NCBI GenBank assembly: GCA_964530415.1
Contig: CAZHAM010000011.1
Coordinates: 1 to 17,745 of the forward strand
DNA from: CAZHAM01 sp964530415
Lineage (GTDB): Bacteria > Patescibacteriota > WWE3 > UBA101185 > UBA10185
Length of the DNA: 17,745 nucleotides
Direction: 5' to 3'
The notes under the pieces were generated by a model. It worked only from the letters and a program-made list of their open reading frames with translations. It was not told the DNA's origin and made no database searches. Below are positions 1 through 7,165 of the stretch, one piece after another. Position numbers and translations under genes: made by a program. Each line of letters starts with the position of its first letter. The stretch's first letter is position 1.

Positions 1-170
1 TACAAGTATGCATTCTCTGTTTCATCAGCGTAGACTGCATTTTCGGGGTCGATTCTGTTTGGTTCGCATAAGTCGCTTACTTCTTGCGATTCTGAAGCGC
101 GAACGAAACCTGGTTGGACGAGCGAAACAACTAACACGACGCTTAAGATTACGAACAACAATTTTCTCAT
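1..170 (-). CDS. Secreted protein of unknown function (N-terminal part only)
   Basis: The reading frame starts at ATG (168-170) and runs off the left edge, giving about 56 residues. The first 25 form a textbook Sec signal peptide: Met-Arg-Lys, a Leu/Val-rich core, then a cleavage-like VRA|SES junction. The mature start is acidic (EVSDLCEPNRIDPENAVYAD) with one Cys, and no domain can be named from so little. The start is well supported: AGGAGAG lies a few bases upstream of the ATG, and a -35/-10 pair lies about 50-80 bases upstream. The protein should be exported. It has its own promoter and does not depend on read-through from the tRNA-Leu gene upstream. Export is seen clearly in the sequence; function is unknown. 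Confidence 0.72.
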   Translation of the reverse strand, partial: MRKLLFVILSVVLVVSLVQPGFVRASESQEVSDLCEPNRIDPENAVYADETENAYL

Positions 171-183
171 TTTTGCTCTCCTA
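171..183 (-). promoter_or_regulatory. Ribosome binding site for the partial secreted-protein gene
   Basis: AGGAGAG followed by CAAAA and ATG. This is one of only two clear Shine-Dalgarno sites in the window; it goes with a longer 5' leader of about 45 nt and confirms the start at 170. Confidence 0.7.
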
Positions 184-221
184 TACTATCTTGGGATATT
201 AACCAAATTGCGGTTGGCTGT

Positions 222-250
222 ATTTTATAGGTTATAAGTGTATTTGTAAA
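222..250 (-). promoter_or_regulatory. Sigma-70-type promoter for the partial secreted-protein gene
   Basis: On the minus strand, TTTACA (245-250) is followed after 17 bp by TAAAAT (222-227). Transcription would begin near 215, leaving a leader of about 45 nt that contains the AGGAGAG site. Spacing and hexamers are close to consensus. Confidence 0.6.
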
Positions 251-300
251 ATCTGTAGGAAAGAGATATTTCAATCTGGGGGTGGTAATCCGCCAAACTA

Positions 301-385
301 TGGTGGGCGAGAGAGGACTCGAACCTCCAAGCCTTTCGGCATATGGTCCTAAGCCATACGCGTATGCCAGTTCCGCCACTCGCCC
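301..385 (-). tRNA. tRNA-Leu, anticodon TAG, with encoded CCA
   Basis: The reverse complement folds as a class II (long variable arm) tRNA. The acceptor GGGCGAG (379-385) pairs with CTCGCCC (305-311), followed by discriminator A and an encoded CCA (301-303). The T arm contains GGTTCGAGTCC. The anticodon loop CTTAGGA between TATGG and CCATA gives anticodon TAG, reading CUA and, by wobble, other CUN leucine codons. The variable-arm hairpin GCCGAAAGGC is typical of tRNA-Leu. An extended -10 element sits just upstream. Confidence 0.95.
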
Positions 386-398
386 GTGGTGCTAGATC

Positions 399-407
399 AT
401 TTTATCA
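399..407 (-). promoter_or_regulatory. Extended -10 promoter of tRNA-Leu
   Basis: TGATAAAAT (TGN-TAAAAT) ends 13 bp before the first base of the mature tRNA, so the primary transcript would carry only a few extra 5' bases. There is no convincing -35 at 17 bp. The same TGNTAAAAT motif precedes three other genes in this window. Confidence 0.5.
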
Positions 408-440
408 CTGAATTATCTTTTGGGAAAAACTTTTAACAAA

Positions 441-1028
441 TCACTGTTTTAGCGAAGCGTCAGAAATCGGCCCACTTCCACTCGTTGCTTGAACCTTATC
501 CATCTCGTTCATAAAATATCTAAGTTTGCCTAACCAGCTTTGGTGGCTGGGCGGATTATAAATTGGCGCGATTTTTTCTGGTGTATCAAATCCTTTTGCA
601 ACGTAATTTTTATTAAGTCCCTCCCCTACTTTTGCAATACCTTCATCGTAGTCTTTAAACTTTAAGACATTATTTCCATAAATTCCCCAACCAAAAGGAT
701 TATACGAGTCCGGGATTAATCTTTTTCCGCAGGACGACTCAATACATGAAATTGCGGGCAAAAGCCTGTAGTCCAGGTTATTCTCATCTGCCACCTTTAT
801 AAATGTACCTGAGTAATCAATTAAAGGTGATTTGTACTTAAGAAAGAAGGCTCTGAGGGTGTTTTCGCGGTCTACTTTAGCATAACCTATGCTTTGGGTC
901 ATTTTGGGCTCAGCTATTATGTTTTCTGGCTTCTCAATCTCAAATTCCACCCTAGAGGCAAAGGCAACACTAAATATTAGAGCAGTGGGGAGAATTAGAG
1001 AATAAAAAGCCTTCATACTTGAAGGCAT
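441..1028 (-). CDS. Secreted lysozyme-like / glucosaminidase-like protein (copy 1)
   Basis: 195 residues. A hydrophobic signal or anchor segment covers residues 7-24. A low-complexity linker follows to about residue 65, then a lysozyme-like domain with the motif PAISCIESSCGKR (catalytic-type Glu97), then NPFGWGIYG (about 110-118) and NPPSHQSWLGK near the C-terminus. This arrangement, a Glu in a short helix followed by an N-[PA]-[FW]-G-[WI] loop, is that of the SLT/glucosaminidase superfamily, so the likely role is cleavage of peptidoglycan or another cell-surface glycan outside the membrane. The next upstream gene (1072-1740) is a diverged paralogue. ATG at 1028 and ATG at 1016 are both possible starts; neither has a Shine-Dalgarno site, and a 7-bp hairpin spans both. 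Family assignment is fairly sure; exact bond specificity is not. Confidence 0.7.
   Translation of the reverse strand: MPSSMKAFYSLILPTALIFSVAFASRVEFEIEKPENIIAEPKMTQSIGYAKVDRENTLRAFFLKYKSPLIDYSGTFIKVADENNLDYRLLPAISCIESSCGKRLIPDSYNPFGWGIYGNNVLKFKDYDEGIAKVGEGLNKNYVAKGFDTPEKIAPIYNPPSHQSWLGKLRYFMNEMDKVQATSGSGPISDASLKQ
1009..1026. repeat. Hairpin spanning the start codons of the copy 1 lysozyme-like gene
   Basis: GCCTTCA-TACT-TGAAGGC, a perfect 7-bp stem with a 4-nt loop. On the mRNA it would fold over the second ATG (1016) and begin at the last base of the first ATG (1028). It could hinder ribosome entry or simply mark an overlapping codon pattern; no function is shown. Confidence 0.45.
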
Positions 1029-1039
1029 ATAACTAAGTC

Positions 1040-1048
1040 ATTTTACCA
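1040..1048 (-). promoter_or_regulatory. Extended -10 promoter upstream of the copy 1 lysozyme-like gene
   Basis: TGGTAAAAT on the minus strand, 11 bp before the ATG at 1028. Transcription would start only about 5 nt before that ATG, giving a nearly leaderless mRNA and explaining the lack of a Shine-Dalgarno site. It suggests copy 1 is transcribed separately from the upstream operon. Confidence 0.5.
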
Positions 1049-1071
1049 CATAAGCTAGCTGCGTCAAACCG

Positions 1072-1740
1072 CTATAGGTCTTTTATTGGGGTTTTATAAG
1101 TTTCCATTTGTTCACCAAAAAACTTTACTCCTTCGCACCAAGATCCTTTTGAAGGTGGTGTATAAGTTCTCATAATTTCGCATGGTTCTGTTACACCTTT
1201 TGAATAAAATCTATCGGATAAATATTCTGAAACTGTTTCGATTCCCCTTACCCAGTTTTTAAACATCTGAACGTTGTCTCCGTAAACTGCCCATCCCCAG
1301 GCGTTGTGTGATTCAACACCGGCTACTTCAGGGGTACGCTTCCCACAGCTCGACTCCTGAAACGAAATTGCTGCAACCATCCACCAAGGTATGTCATATT
1401 TATCAGCTTCCATTACAAAGACATCTCCCAATCCCTCTAAAGGGCAGTCGTATTGTTTAAAAACCTCATTAATTCTTTGTGACCTGGAATCTTTTGCGTA
1501 AAGTCTGATGTTAGAGTCCCCCAAAACCAGTGGCTTTGAAGCGTATATAGCGTAACCGCTTCTGGGCTGAGTTTTAAATTTCGGCGGAGATACAATTATT
1601 CCAACAGAGACGAGCAAAAACATTGTAAATGACGACAAAACCCACATTTTGGCGAAATTGAACCCCTTCTTTTTAGATGGTTCGTAAATACTTTGTAAGG
1701 TCTCTTTTGATTTTTTGGTTCTAAATAAACGTAAAAACAT
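1072..1740 (-). CDS. Membrane-anchored lysozyme-like / glucosaminidase-like protein (copy 2)
   Basis: 222 residues from the ATG at 1740; a TTG two codons upstream is less likely. A basic N-terminus of about 30 residues precedes a single membrane span (roughly residues 33-51), then a linker, then a lysozyme-like domain. In that domain AAISFQESSCGKR supplies the likely catalytic Glu (about residue 129), followed by NAWGWAVYGDN and YTPPSKGSWCEGVKFF. These blocks line up one-for-one with the copy 1 protein, so the two are tandem paralogues with different anchors and extra Cys residues here. It is predicted to act outside the cytoplasmic membrane on peptidoglycan or a similar polymer. It follows the VIT-like gene after 29 bp and may be the last gene of that operon; an independent promoter is not obvious. 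Confidence 0.68.
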   Translation of the reverse strand: MFLRLFRTKKSKETLQSIYEPSKKKGFNFAKMWVLSSFTMFLLVSVGIIVSPPKFKTQPRSGYAIYASKPLVLGDSNIRLYAKDSRSQRINEVFKQYDCPLEGLGDVFVMEADKYDIPWWMVAAISFQESSCGKRTPEVAGVESHNAWGWAVYGDNVQMFKNWVRGIETVSEYLSDRFYSKGVTEPCEIMRTYTPPSKGSWCEGVKFFGEQMETYKTPIKDL

Positions 1741-1769
1741 AATCAATAATTAAGTATAAACAAAATTGG

Positions 1770-2246
1770 TCAAACACTAAAGATTACGGCCACTAAAAAT
1801 CCAACCAAGATTGCACTACCTGCAACCAATACCATCCTTAATCCCGTAGCCTTGTTTTTAGTTGGTATAAAGCCTAATAAGAACAACGACACTACAGATA
1901 CTCCTACTGATACAAATCTTGCAACCTGAGGAGACAAAATAAAATAAGGAGATAGAACCAACAAGCCTGCAAGTATATAGGAAGCAAACATCAAAAGACC
2001 GTCTTTTATAGGATTGCCTTCGCGTTTGTGATTTTGAATCTCACGAACCTCGGTTTCGGTGAGATAAGAACCCGCGCCCATGGATAGAGCCTCGACAGCA
2101 ATTAAAACAATTCCGGCTAAAATAATTTGCCTAGTGTCATACTCATTTGCAGAAGCAAGTCCAAATAAGAAACCAACAGTAGAAACCAAACTGTCTTCGA
2201 TTCCGAATATTATATTTCTAAGCTGATCCGAATTTACTCTACGCAT
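1770..2246 (-). CDS. VIT/CCC1-family membrane transporter (putative Fe2+/Mn2+)
   Basis: 158 residues, almost wholly membrane-embedded, with about five hydrophobic segments. The first carries RNIIFGIEDSLVSTVGFLFG, characteristic of the bacterial branch of the VIT1/CCC1 family, and the second block EALSMGAGSYLTETEVREIQ is the conserved second-helix and polar-loop region. The family moves Fe2+ or Mn2+ across membranes by H+ antiport. This protein is much shorter than plant VIT1 and lacks any recognisable soluble metal-binding domain between helices, so the substrate is inferred only from family. Its ATG lies one base after the TGA of the receiver gene, so translation is probably coupled. It sits at the 3' end of a sensing/export operon, hinting that its expression follows the same stress. 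Confidence 0.75.
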   Translation of the reverse strand: MRRVNSDQLRNIIFGIEDSLVSTVGFLFGLASANEYDTRQIILAGIVLIAVEALSMGAGSYLTETEVREIQNHKREGNPIKDGLLMFASYILAGLLVLSPYFILSPQVARFVSVGVSVVSLFLLGFIPTKNKATGLRMVLVAGSAILVGFLVAVIFSV

Positions 2247-2247
2247 A

Positions 2248-2613
2248 TCAATTTAAATTCTTAATAGTGTCAATTATATCTTCCATTGTGTGTTCGGCTT
2301 TAATGATGTACTTTTTCGCACCAAGAGCCATAATAACGTCCACATTCTCATCGTTTGCGGAATTACTCACAACAACGATGTTTAGATTTTTTAATTTATC
2401 GTTTTCTTTTACTAATTTTATAAACTCAATACCATTAATATCAGGTAAATAGTAATCAAGCCAGATAACATCCGGTAACACTTTCATTTTCAATAATTTT
2501 TCTATTGCTTCAAATCCAAGCTCAGAATAATCACTCTCAATCCCGGCTTTCGCGAGCTTCCTTTGTATAGCTTGAATTAATAATTTTTCGTCTTCAACTA
2601 TAAAAACTTTCAT
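2248..2613 (-). CDS. Stand-alone response-regulator receiver protein
   Basis: 121 residues comprising a single CheY-like receiver and no output domain. Visible phosphorylation-site residues are acidic Glu7/Asp8, phospho-acceptor Asp53 in the segment VIWLDYYLPD, Ser83 in the switch position and Lys105 in KKYIIKAE. It should accept phosphate from a histidine kinase and act by protein contact, or serve as a phosphate sink or relay. The obvious partner is the PAS kinase encoded directly upstream (stop 28 bp away). The ATG at 2613 is certain because a near-perfect AAGGAGG lies 5 bp upstream, the strongest ribosome site in the window, suggesting this protein is made in excess over the membrane kinase. 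It could also be part of a wider phosphorelay. Confidence 0.9.
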   Translation of the reverse strand: MKVFIVEDEKLLIQAIQRKLAKAGIESDYSELGFEAIEKLLKMKVLPDVIWLDYYLPDINGIEFIKLVKENDKLKNLNIVVVSNSANDENVDVIMALGAKKYIIKAEHTMEDIIDTIKNLN

Positions 2614-2618
2614 TTATA

Positions 2619-2625
2619 CCTCCTT
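2619..2625 (-). promoter_or_regulatory. Strong Shine-Dalgarno for the receiver gene
   Basis: AAGGAGG, 5 bp before the ATG at 2613. Inside an operon whose other genes rely on coupling without such sites, it stands out and probably raises the level of the small receiver protein. Confidence 0.8.
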
Positions 2626-2641
2626 AATAATACTACTAAAT

Positions 2642-3949
2642 TTATGCGTCGATTGTGACCTCACCTTGTCTTGGCTTCATGCCCCCCAAGGGAATTGTAA
2701 ACCAAAACGTTGTTCCCTTACCTTCTGCGCTTTCATACCAAATTTTTCCATTAGAAGATTCGACAATTGCTTTCGCCAAATACAAGCCTAGACCTGTGCC
2801 TTTTGTTTCGACCTTTACCGCGTTTGTGGCTCTAAAGAACTTTTGAAATATTTTTTCTTTGTCTTTTTCGGGAATTCCGTAGCCATTGTCTGAGACCTGG
2901 CTAATTATCTCCTCATCCTTTTTAGAAATAAAAACAGCAATTTCAGAATTATCCGGAGAATACCTTATCGCGTTTGATAATAGATTCATGTACACGTTTC
3001 GAATTAACTTTGGATCAATATTTATTTTCGGAAGGTTTTGGTGCGCGCTCACTACTATTTGAATTTTCTTTTCGTTAGCTCTAACGCTTACTTCACGTAT
3101 AACTTCATTTAACAGCGCAACAATGTCTGTGGGTTCGGGATCGACGATTATTCTGCCTGACTCAATGCGCGAAACATTTAAAAGCGCGTTAACAAGTTCA
3201 ATCATTCTCTCGTTGGATACATTTATATTGTTAAGCATCTCTTTTTGATCCTGCTTAAAATTAGTCTCATCTTCTAAAAGAAGTTCCAGAAACCATTTCA
3301 TTGCTGTTAGAGGTGTTCTAAGTTGATGAGAAGCCAAAGAAATAAATTCGGTTTTCATTCTGTCGATTTCTTTTGCTTTTGTAATATCTCTTTCGATCGC
3401 GACAAAATAAATTACATTATCATCTTCGTCTAAGATAGGAGAAATTGTTACCTCAGCAATATATTTTTCGCCGCTTTTTCTAATATTTGTAACCTCGCCT
3501 TTGAAAACCTTTTTTTGAATTTTTATCGTATCCCAAAGATCCTTGTAGAACTCTTTCGGCATCTGCCCACCCCATGCCTTACCTGCTTTTTTGCCCATCA
3601 CATCGTACCTAGAGTATTCTGTAAGTCTTAAAACAGCGGGATTGACATAAACTATTGTACCTTCGGTGTCGCTAATAACGATCAAATCAGAGGACCCCTC
3701 AACCGCAAGCTGAAATCTATAAAGTTCCTTGGATCTAATCTCGGAGTATTGGCGGTCGAGTTCCACCTGCTTTACCTTGTCAACAAGAGTAGAGTTGTCG
3801 TTAATAATCAGAGCAAACGTAAGAGTCACTAAAGCTACGTAAATGTTGATTAAAATTAGCCCTGCCGTGAAATTGTTTATCAAAACATATGTTAAAACGG
3901 TCAAGAATACCAAAGTTAAACCAACTATGGCTGCAGGAGCTTTTTTCAT
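2642..3949 (-). CDS. PAS-domain sensor histidine kinase
   Basis: 435 residues from the ATG at 3949; the frame stays open to a TTG at 4027 inside the permease gene, but that TTG has no ribosome site. Two membrane spans lie in the first 50 residues with almost no loop outside. A PAS domain follows (about residues 78-195 of the ATG form) with a PAC-like tail ending AIERDITKAKE. The HisKA helix has the H-box SLASHQLRTPLTAMK (phospho-His208), and the HATPase domain has N-box YMNLLSNAIRYSP, G1 DNGYGIPEKD and G2 GTGLGLYLAK. With no extracellular domain, the signal is probably intramembrane or cytoplasmic (redox, ligand or light via PAS), or the neighbouring permease itself. It lies between the MacB-like permease and a receiver-only protein, its probable phosphotransfer partner. 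Confidence 0.9.
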   Translation of the reverse strand: MKKAPAAIVGLTLVFLTVLTYVLINNFTAGLILINIYVALVTLTFALIINDNSTLVDKVKQVELDRQYSEIRSKELYRFQLAVEGSSDLIVISDTEGTIVYVNPAVLRLTEYSRYDVMGKKAGKAWGGQMPKEFYKDLWDTIKIQKKVFKGEVTNIRKSGEKYIAEVTISPILDEDDNVIYFVAIERDITKAKEIDRMKTEFISLASHQLRTPLTAMKWFLELLLEDETNFKQDQKEMLNNINVSNERMIELVNALLNVSRIESGRIIVDPEPTDIVALLNEVIREVSVRANEKKIQIVVSAHQNLPKINIDPKLIRNVYMNLLSNAIRYSPDNSEIAVFISKKDEEIISQVSDNGYGIPEKDKEKIFQKFFRATNAVKVETKGTGLGLYLAKAIVESSNGKIWYESAEGKGTTFWFTIPLGGMKPRQGEVTIDA

Positions 3950-4004
3950 TGTAAGTATATTTTGAGTGGAAAACTGTATTTTTGCAAGAAGGTCGTTCTT
4001 TGCG

Positions 4005-5249
4005 CTATTCGTAGCGTAGCGCCACAATAGGTTCGAGCTTGGAAGCTTTTTGAGCCGGATACCATCCGAAAACGATTCCTACGAGGCTCGACATAACAAC
4101 CGATAAGCCTATTGAGGATAGTGACAACGTAGCTGGTAAATTCATTAGTTTTGTGATTATTATCGATGTTCCTATACCCAGTAATATACCGATTAAACCG
4201 CCTGTAAAAGTTAAGATTATTGCTTCAACCAAGAATTGAGTAACTATAGTCTTACGTTTGGCTCCCAGTGCTTTTCTTAGGCCAATTTCTGTAGTTCTCT
4301 CAGTAACTGTAACAAGCATAATATTCATAATCCCTATACCGCCAACAACAAGAGAGATTGCCGCTATTCCAGTTAGGAGAGTGGTAAATGTACCGGTTAT
4401 TTCGCTTACCGTTTCTAAAATATCCTCCTGGGATTGGATAGAAAAATCCGCCTCTTCCGGAGTAGCGAGTCCGTGCCTTTCTAATAACAAAAATCCAATT
4501 TGATTTAAAGCAGCATCCATAACCTCCTCATTTTTTGCGGTTACATAAATTGTGCTTACATGGCTTATTCCAAACATTACTTTTTGTGCTGTTTCAAGCG
4601 GGACATAAACCGATTCGTCTAAACTTCCGCCACCAAAACCCGTACTGCCTTTTGAAGTAGTGACGCCTATTACTTTAAAAGACGCCCCACTTATGCGCAC
4701 AAATTTTCCTATTGGGTTTTCCTCAGTTCCAAAAAGTTCTTCTACAACACCCGCTCCTAAAACTATAACTTTGTTATAAATATCCCTGTCTTGTAAAGAA
4801 ATATTTTCACCGTAATCAAGTTTTATGTTTCTGAGGCTTAGGTAATTATCTGTAATTCCNNNNNNNNNNATTCCGTAAATCTGGACGTTCATATTGTTTT
4901 TATCGTAAATAATTTGGCCTCTTGATGTGTAATCAACCGCAACGTCATTTACCGTGTCGATCCTTTGCGAAGTTTTAATTTCTTCTGCATCTGCATATTT
5001 TAAACTTGTATTATCGGAGTTTGAGGTTCTTACAAATCCTTGTTGCTGAGCACCCGGTCTTATAGTTAATATATTTGATCCGAGCGATTGAATTTGTTGC
5101 TTTACTGAACTTTGGCTTGCTTCTCCAAGGGTCATTAGGGCAATAACCGATCCTATGCCTATTACAATTCCAAGAATCGAAAGAAGCGTTCTCATTTTAT
5201 TTGTGGTGAGTACAGCTATACTCTCTTCGAATATTTCATTTAGTTTCAT
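4005..5249 (-). CDS. MacB-like ABC transporter permease (FtsX family), with a 10-N gap
   Basis: The N-terminal segment NKMRTLLSILGIVIGIGSVI is the first membrane helix typical of MacB/LolC-type permeases. A large extracytoplasmic MacB_PCD-like domain (residues about 45-265) and three C-terminal helices of the FtsX domain follow, with GGIGIMNIMLVTVTERTTEIG and LRKALGAKR in the first helix-loop. It is the membrane subunit of a mechanotransmission-type ABC exporter; known relatives move antimicrobial peptides, macrolides or lipoproteins, and the substrate here is unknown. The start overlaps the ATPase gene by 14 nt. Ten N at 4860-4869 interrupt it, but the flanks share ATTCC; merging them gives an uninterrupted QIYGITDNY as expected for the family, so the real protein is probably 409 residues with nothing missing. 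Confidence 0.9.
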   Translation of the reverse strand: MKLNEIFEESIAVLTTNKMRTLLSILGIVIGIGSVIALMTLGEASQSSVKQQIQSLGSNILTIRPGAQQQGFVRTSNSDNTSLKYADAEEIKTSQRIDTVNDVAVDYTSRGQIIYDKNNMNVQIYGXXXXGITDNYLSLRNIKLDYGENISLQDRDIYNKVIVLGAGVVEELFGTEENPIGKFVRISGASFKVIGVTTSKGSTGFGGGSLDESVYVPLETAQKVMFGISHVSTIYVTAKNEEVMDAALNQIGFLLLERHGLATPEEADFSIQSQEDILETVSEITGTFTTLLTGIAAISLVVGGIGIMNIMLVTVTERTTEIGLRKALGAKRKTIVTQFLVEAIILTFTGGLIGILLGIGTSIIITKLMNLPATLSLSSIGLSVVMSSLVGIVFGWYPAQKASKLEPIVALRYE

Positions 5250-5919
5250 TTTTTGTATCGCTTAAAATTTTTCCGTCAACGATATTGATAATTCTTTTTG
5301 CTTTTTTTGCAATATCATCATTGTGAGTAATTACTAAGACAGTGTTACCTTTTTTATTTAGATTCTCAAATATTTTAATAATCTCATCGCTTTGTTTTGT
5401 AGGAAGATTTCCGGTCGGCTCATCTGCAAGTAAAATACTTGGCGACATGCTCAGTGCTCTTGCTATAGCAACTCTTTGTTTCTGACCACCTGAAAGCTGG
5501 TTTGGCGCATTGTTAATTTTATCTGTAAGACCTACCTCATCTAATACTTTGTGAGCAGTTTCTAGTCTTTGTTTTTTTGGAATACCAGCGTACATCATAG
5601 GAAGTAAAACATTTTTTAACGAAGACATCCTGGGGAGTAAGTTATAAGACTGAAAAATAAAACCTATTTCCTTATTGCGAAGTTCAGCTAATTCATCCTC
5701 ATTCATATTCTGAACGTTTTTACCGTTTAATATATATTCACCGGCTGTGGGATTATCAAGCGCACCGAGAATATGCATCAAAGTAGATTTTCCCGAGCCC
5801 GAAGGTCCTGTAATAGCGACGAACTCTCCCGCATTAATGTTAAACGACACGTTTAATAATGCTTCAGTTTTAACCCCGTCAGAATCGTAAGTTTTACAAA
5901 TGTTTTTTAGCTCGATCAT
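5236..5919 (-). CDS. MacB/LolD-like ABC transporter ATPase
   Basis: 227 residues, the usual size of stand-alone LolD-type ATPases. Walker A GPSGSGKST is at 38-46, the Q-loop Gln at 90, signature LSGGQKQR at 142-149, Walker B ILLADE at 162-167 and the switch His at 199 (VITHND). It hydrolyses ATP to drive the permease encoded by the overlapping next gene, with the membrane fusion protein encoded just upstream (4 bp between that stop and this ATG). One oddity: the D-loop reads GNLPTKQS where most relatives have an Asp (SALD or NLDS type), so the conserved D-loop aspartate is replaced by Pro173. Everything else needed for catalysis is present. The start at 5919 is the only sensible ATG. Confidence 0.95.
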   Translation of the reverse strand: MIELKNICKTYDSDGVKTEALLNVSFNINAGEFVAITGPSGSGKSTLMHILGALDNPTAGEYILNGKNVQNMNEDELAELRNKEIGFIFQSYNLLPRMSSLKNVLLPMMYAGIPKKQRLETAHKVLDEVGLTDKINNAPNQLSGGQKQRVAIARALSMSPSILLADEPTGNLPTKQSDEIIKIFENLNKKGNTVLVITHNDDIAKKAKRIINIVDGKILSDTKNETK

Positions 5920-5923
5920 GAGT

Positions 5924-7165
5924 TTAGCGCGGTCCCCCGCCTATAAAAGGTGCTCCTGTTGTTACATTTCTTTGTCTAAAGTTTGTTTCTTGTGAGTTAA
6001 AGCCTGATTTTGGTAAAGAGCTTACTGATACAACATCCCCCTCAGATAGTCCCGAAGTGACCTCTGTGTTTTCGTTATCTGATACACCGATTTCAATTTC
6101 TACTTTTGTATCTTTACCGTTTTCAATTTTGGTTACAATTTTCTTACCGCCGTTTTTAATTACAGCTGAAGTGGGTATCAAAAGTACTTCGGATTTTTCG
6201 TAAATTACTATATCCGCCTCAACACCCATATTAGGTAAAATGTTTTCGTTTTCCTCATCAAATTTAATGATTACCGGATAATTTGAGACTCCGCTTGAAA
6301 CCTCACCTATCTTATCGATTCCTACGACAATGCCAGAAAAAGTTTTGTCCGATATACTGTTTAATTTTAATCTAACCTTTTGACCTACTTTAATCTTTGA
6401 AATATCAATTTCCGTAACATTTAATGAGGCAATAGGAGTTCCTTCTATTTTAATTGAGGCAACGGTTTGCACCGATCTCTCAGAAACCGAGTTTTCAATT
6501 TTTGTACCTTGTACCGAAATGATATTTGCAATAATACCGTTTGATGTCGCTGTGATAATTGGAGATTGTGCTTGATAGTCTTTGTAAGAACTGCTCAAGG
6601 CAATTTGTAGTTGGGATATTTCTGATTGCTGTCTTTTGTAATCTTTTTCAGCTTTTATAAAATCGTTTTCCGCTATTTTAAAAGCAACTCTTTCATCTTG
6701 CGATTGGTAACTATTGCGTTCTTTCTCGTCCTCAAAGGCTTCTTCTTTTTGGATTTTGGAAGTTTCAAGTGAATACAATGAGTTTTTTGCGGATTCCACC
6801 GAATTCTTAGCTTTGAGATAGTTTGAATAAGCCGAATCTTTAGCCGACTGCCCCTCTGAATCTAGTGTAATTTCCATAATCTTCTGCCCCTGGGTAACAC
6901 TATCCCCTTCTTTAACAAATACTTCTTTTACAATCCCGTTAACGCTTGTTGTAATAGGCAAATAATTTGCGGTTTCAATTTGCCCGGATGCAGAAACAGC
7001 TGAAACAATATCTCCAATTTTTACTGTTTGCGTAAGTTTGTTTGTCTCAACAGCCCTATTACTACCTGACGCGTTTTTATAAACAAAATAACCCGCCACA
7101 CTAATAATAATTAGAACAATTAATACAATCTTTTTTTTCATATCTTTTAGGTTAAATTTATTCAT
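5924..7165 (-). CDS. MacA/HlyD-like membrane fusion protein
   Basis: 413 residues. One N-terminal membrane span (about 12-29) is followed by a split biotinyl-lipoyl-like domain: SAVSASGQIE to GDSVTQGQKI, resumed at about residue 200 with TATSNGIIANIISVQG. Between the halves is a charged, Gln/Glu/Lys-rich helical hairpin (about 105-198) predicted to be a coiled coil. Beta-barrel and membrane-proximal domains follow, with GMGVEADI-like and LLIPTSAV segments near 305-330, and a Gly-rich end GGGPR. In MacAB-type exporters this subunit stands outside the membrane and couples the permease to substrate capture or an outer duct. No TolC-like gene is seen, fitting a cell without a classical outer membrane. 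Its ATG overlaps the kinase stop in an ATGA junction, so translation is coupled. Confidence 0.9.
   Translation of the reverse strand: MNKFNLKDMKKKIVLIVLIIISVAGYFVYKNASGSNRAVETNKLTQTVKIGDIVSAVSASGQIETANYLPITTSVNGIVKEVFVKEGDSVTQGQKIMEITLDSEGQSAKDSAYSNYLKAKNSVESAKNSLYSLETSKIQKEEAFEDEKERNSYQSQDERVAFKIAENDFIKAEKDYKRQQSEISQLQIALSSSYKDYQAQSPIITATSNGIIANIISVQGTKIENSVSERSVQTVASIKIEGTPIASLNVTEIDISKIKVGQKVRLKLNSISDKTFSGIVVGIDKIGEVSSGVSNYPVIIKFDEENENILPNMGVEADIVIYEKSEVLLIPTSAVIKNGGKKIVTKIENGKDTKVEIEIGVSDNENTEVTSGLSEGDVVSVSSLPKSGFNSQETNFRQRNVTTGAPFIGGGPR

Noticed and set aside
4005..4027. TTG start of the PAS kinase inside the permease gene
   Set aside because: There is no ribosome site; the ATG at 3949 comes just before the first membrane helix. 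Similar upstream TTG starts at 8211, 1746, 12231, 15691 and 15924 were rejected for the same reasons.
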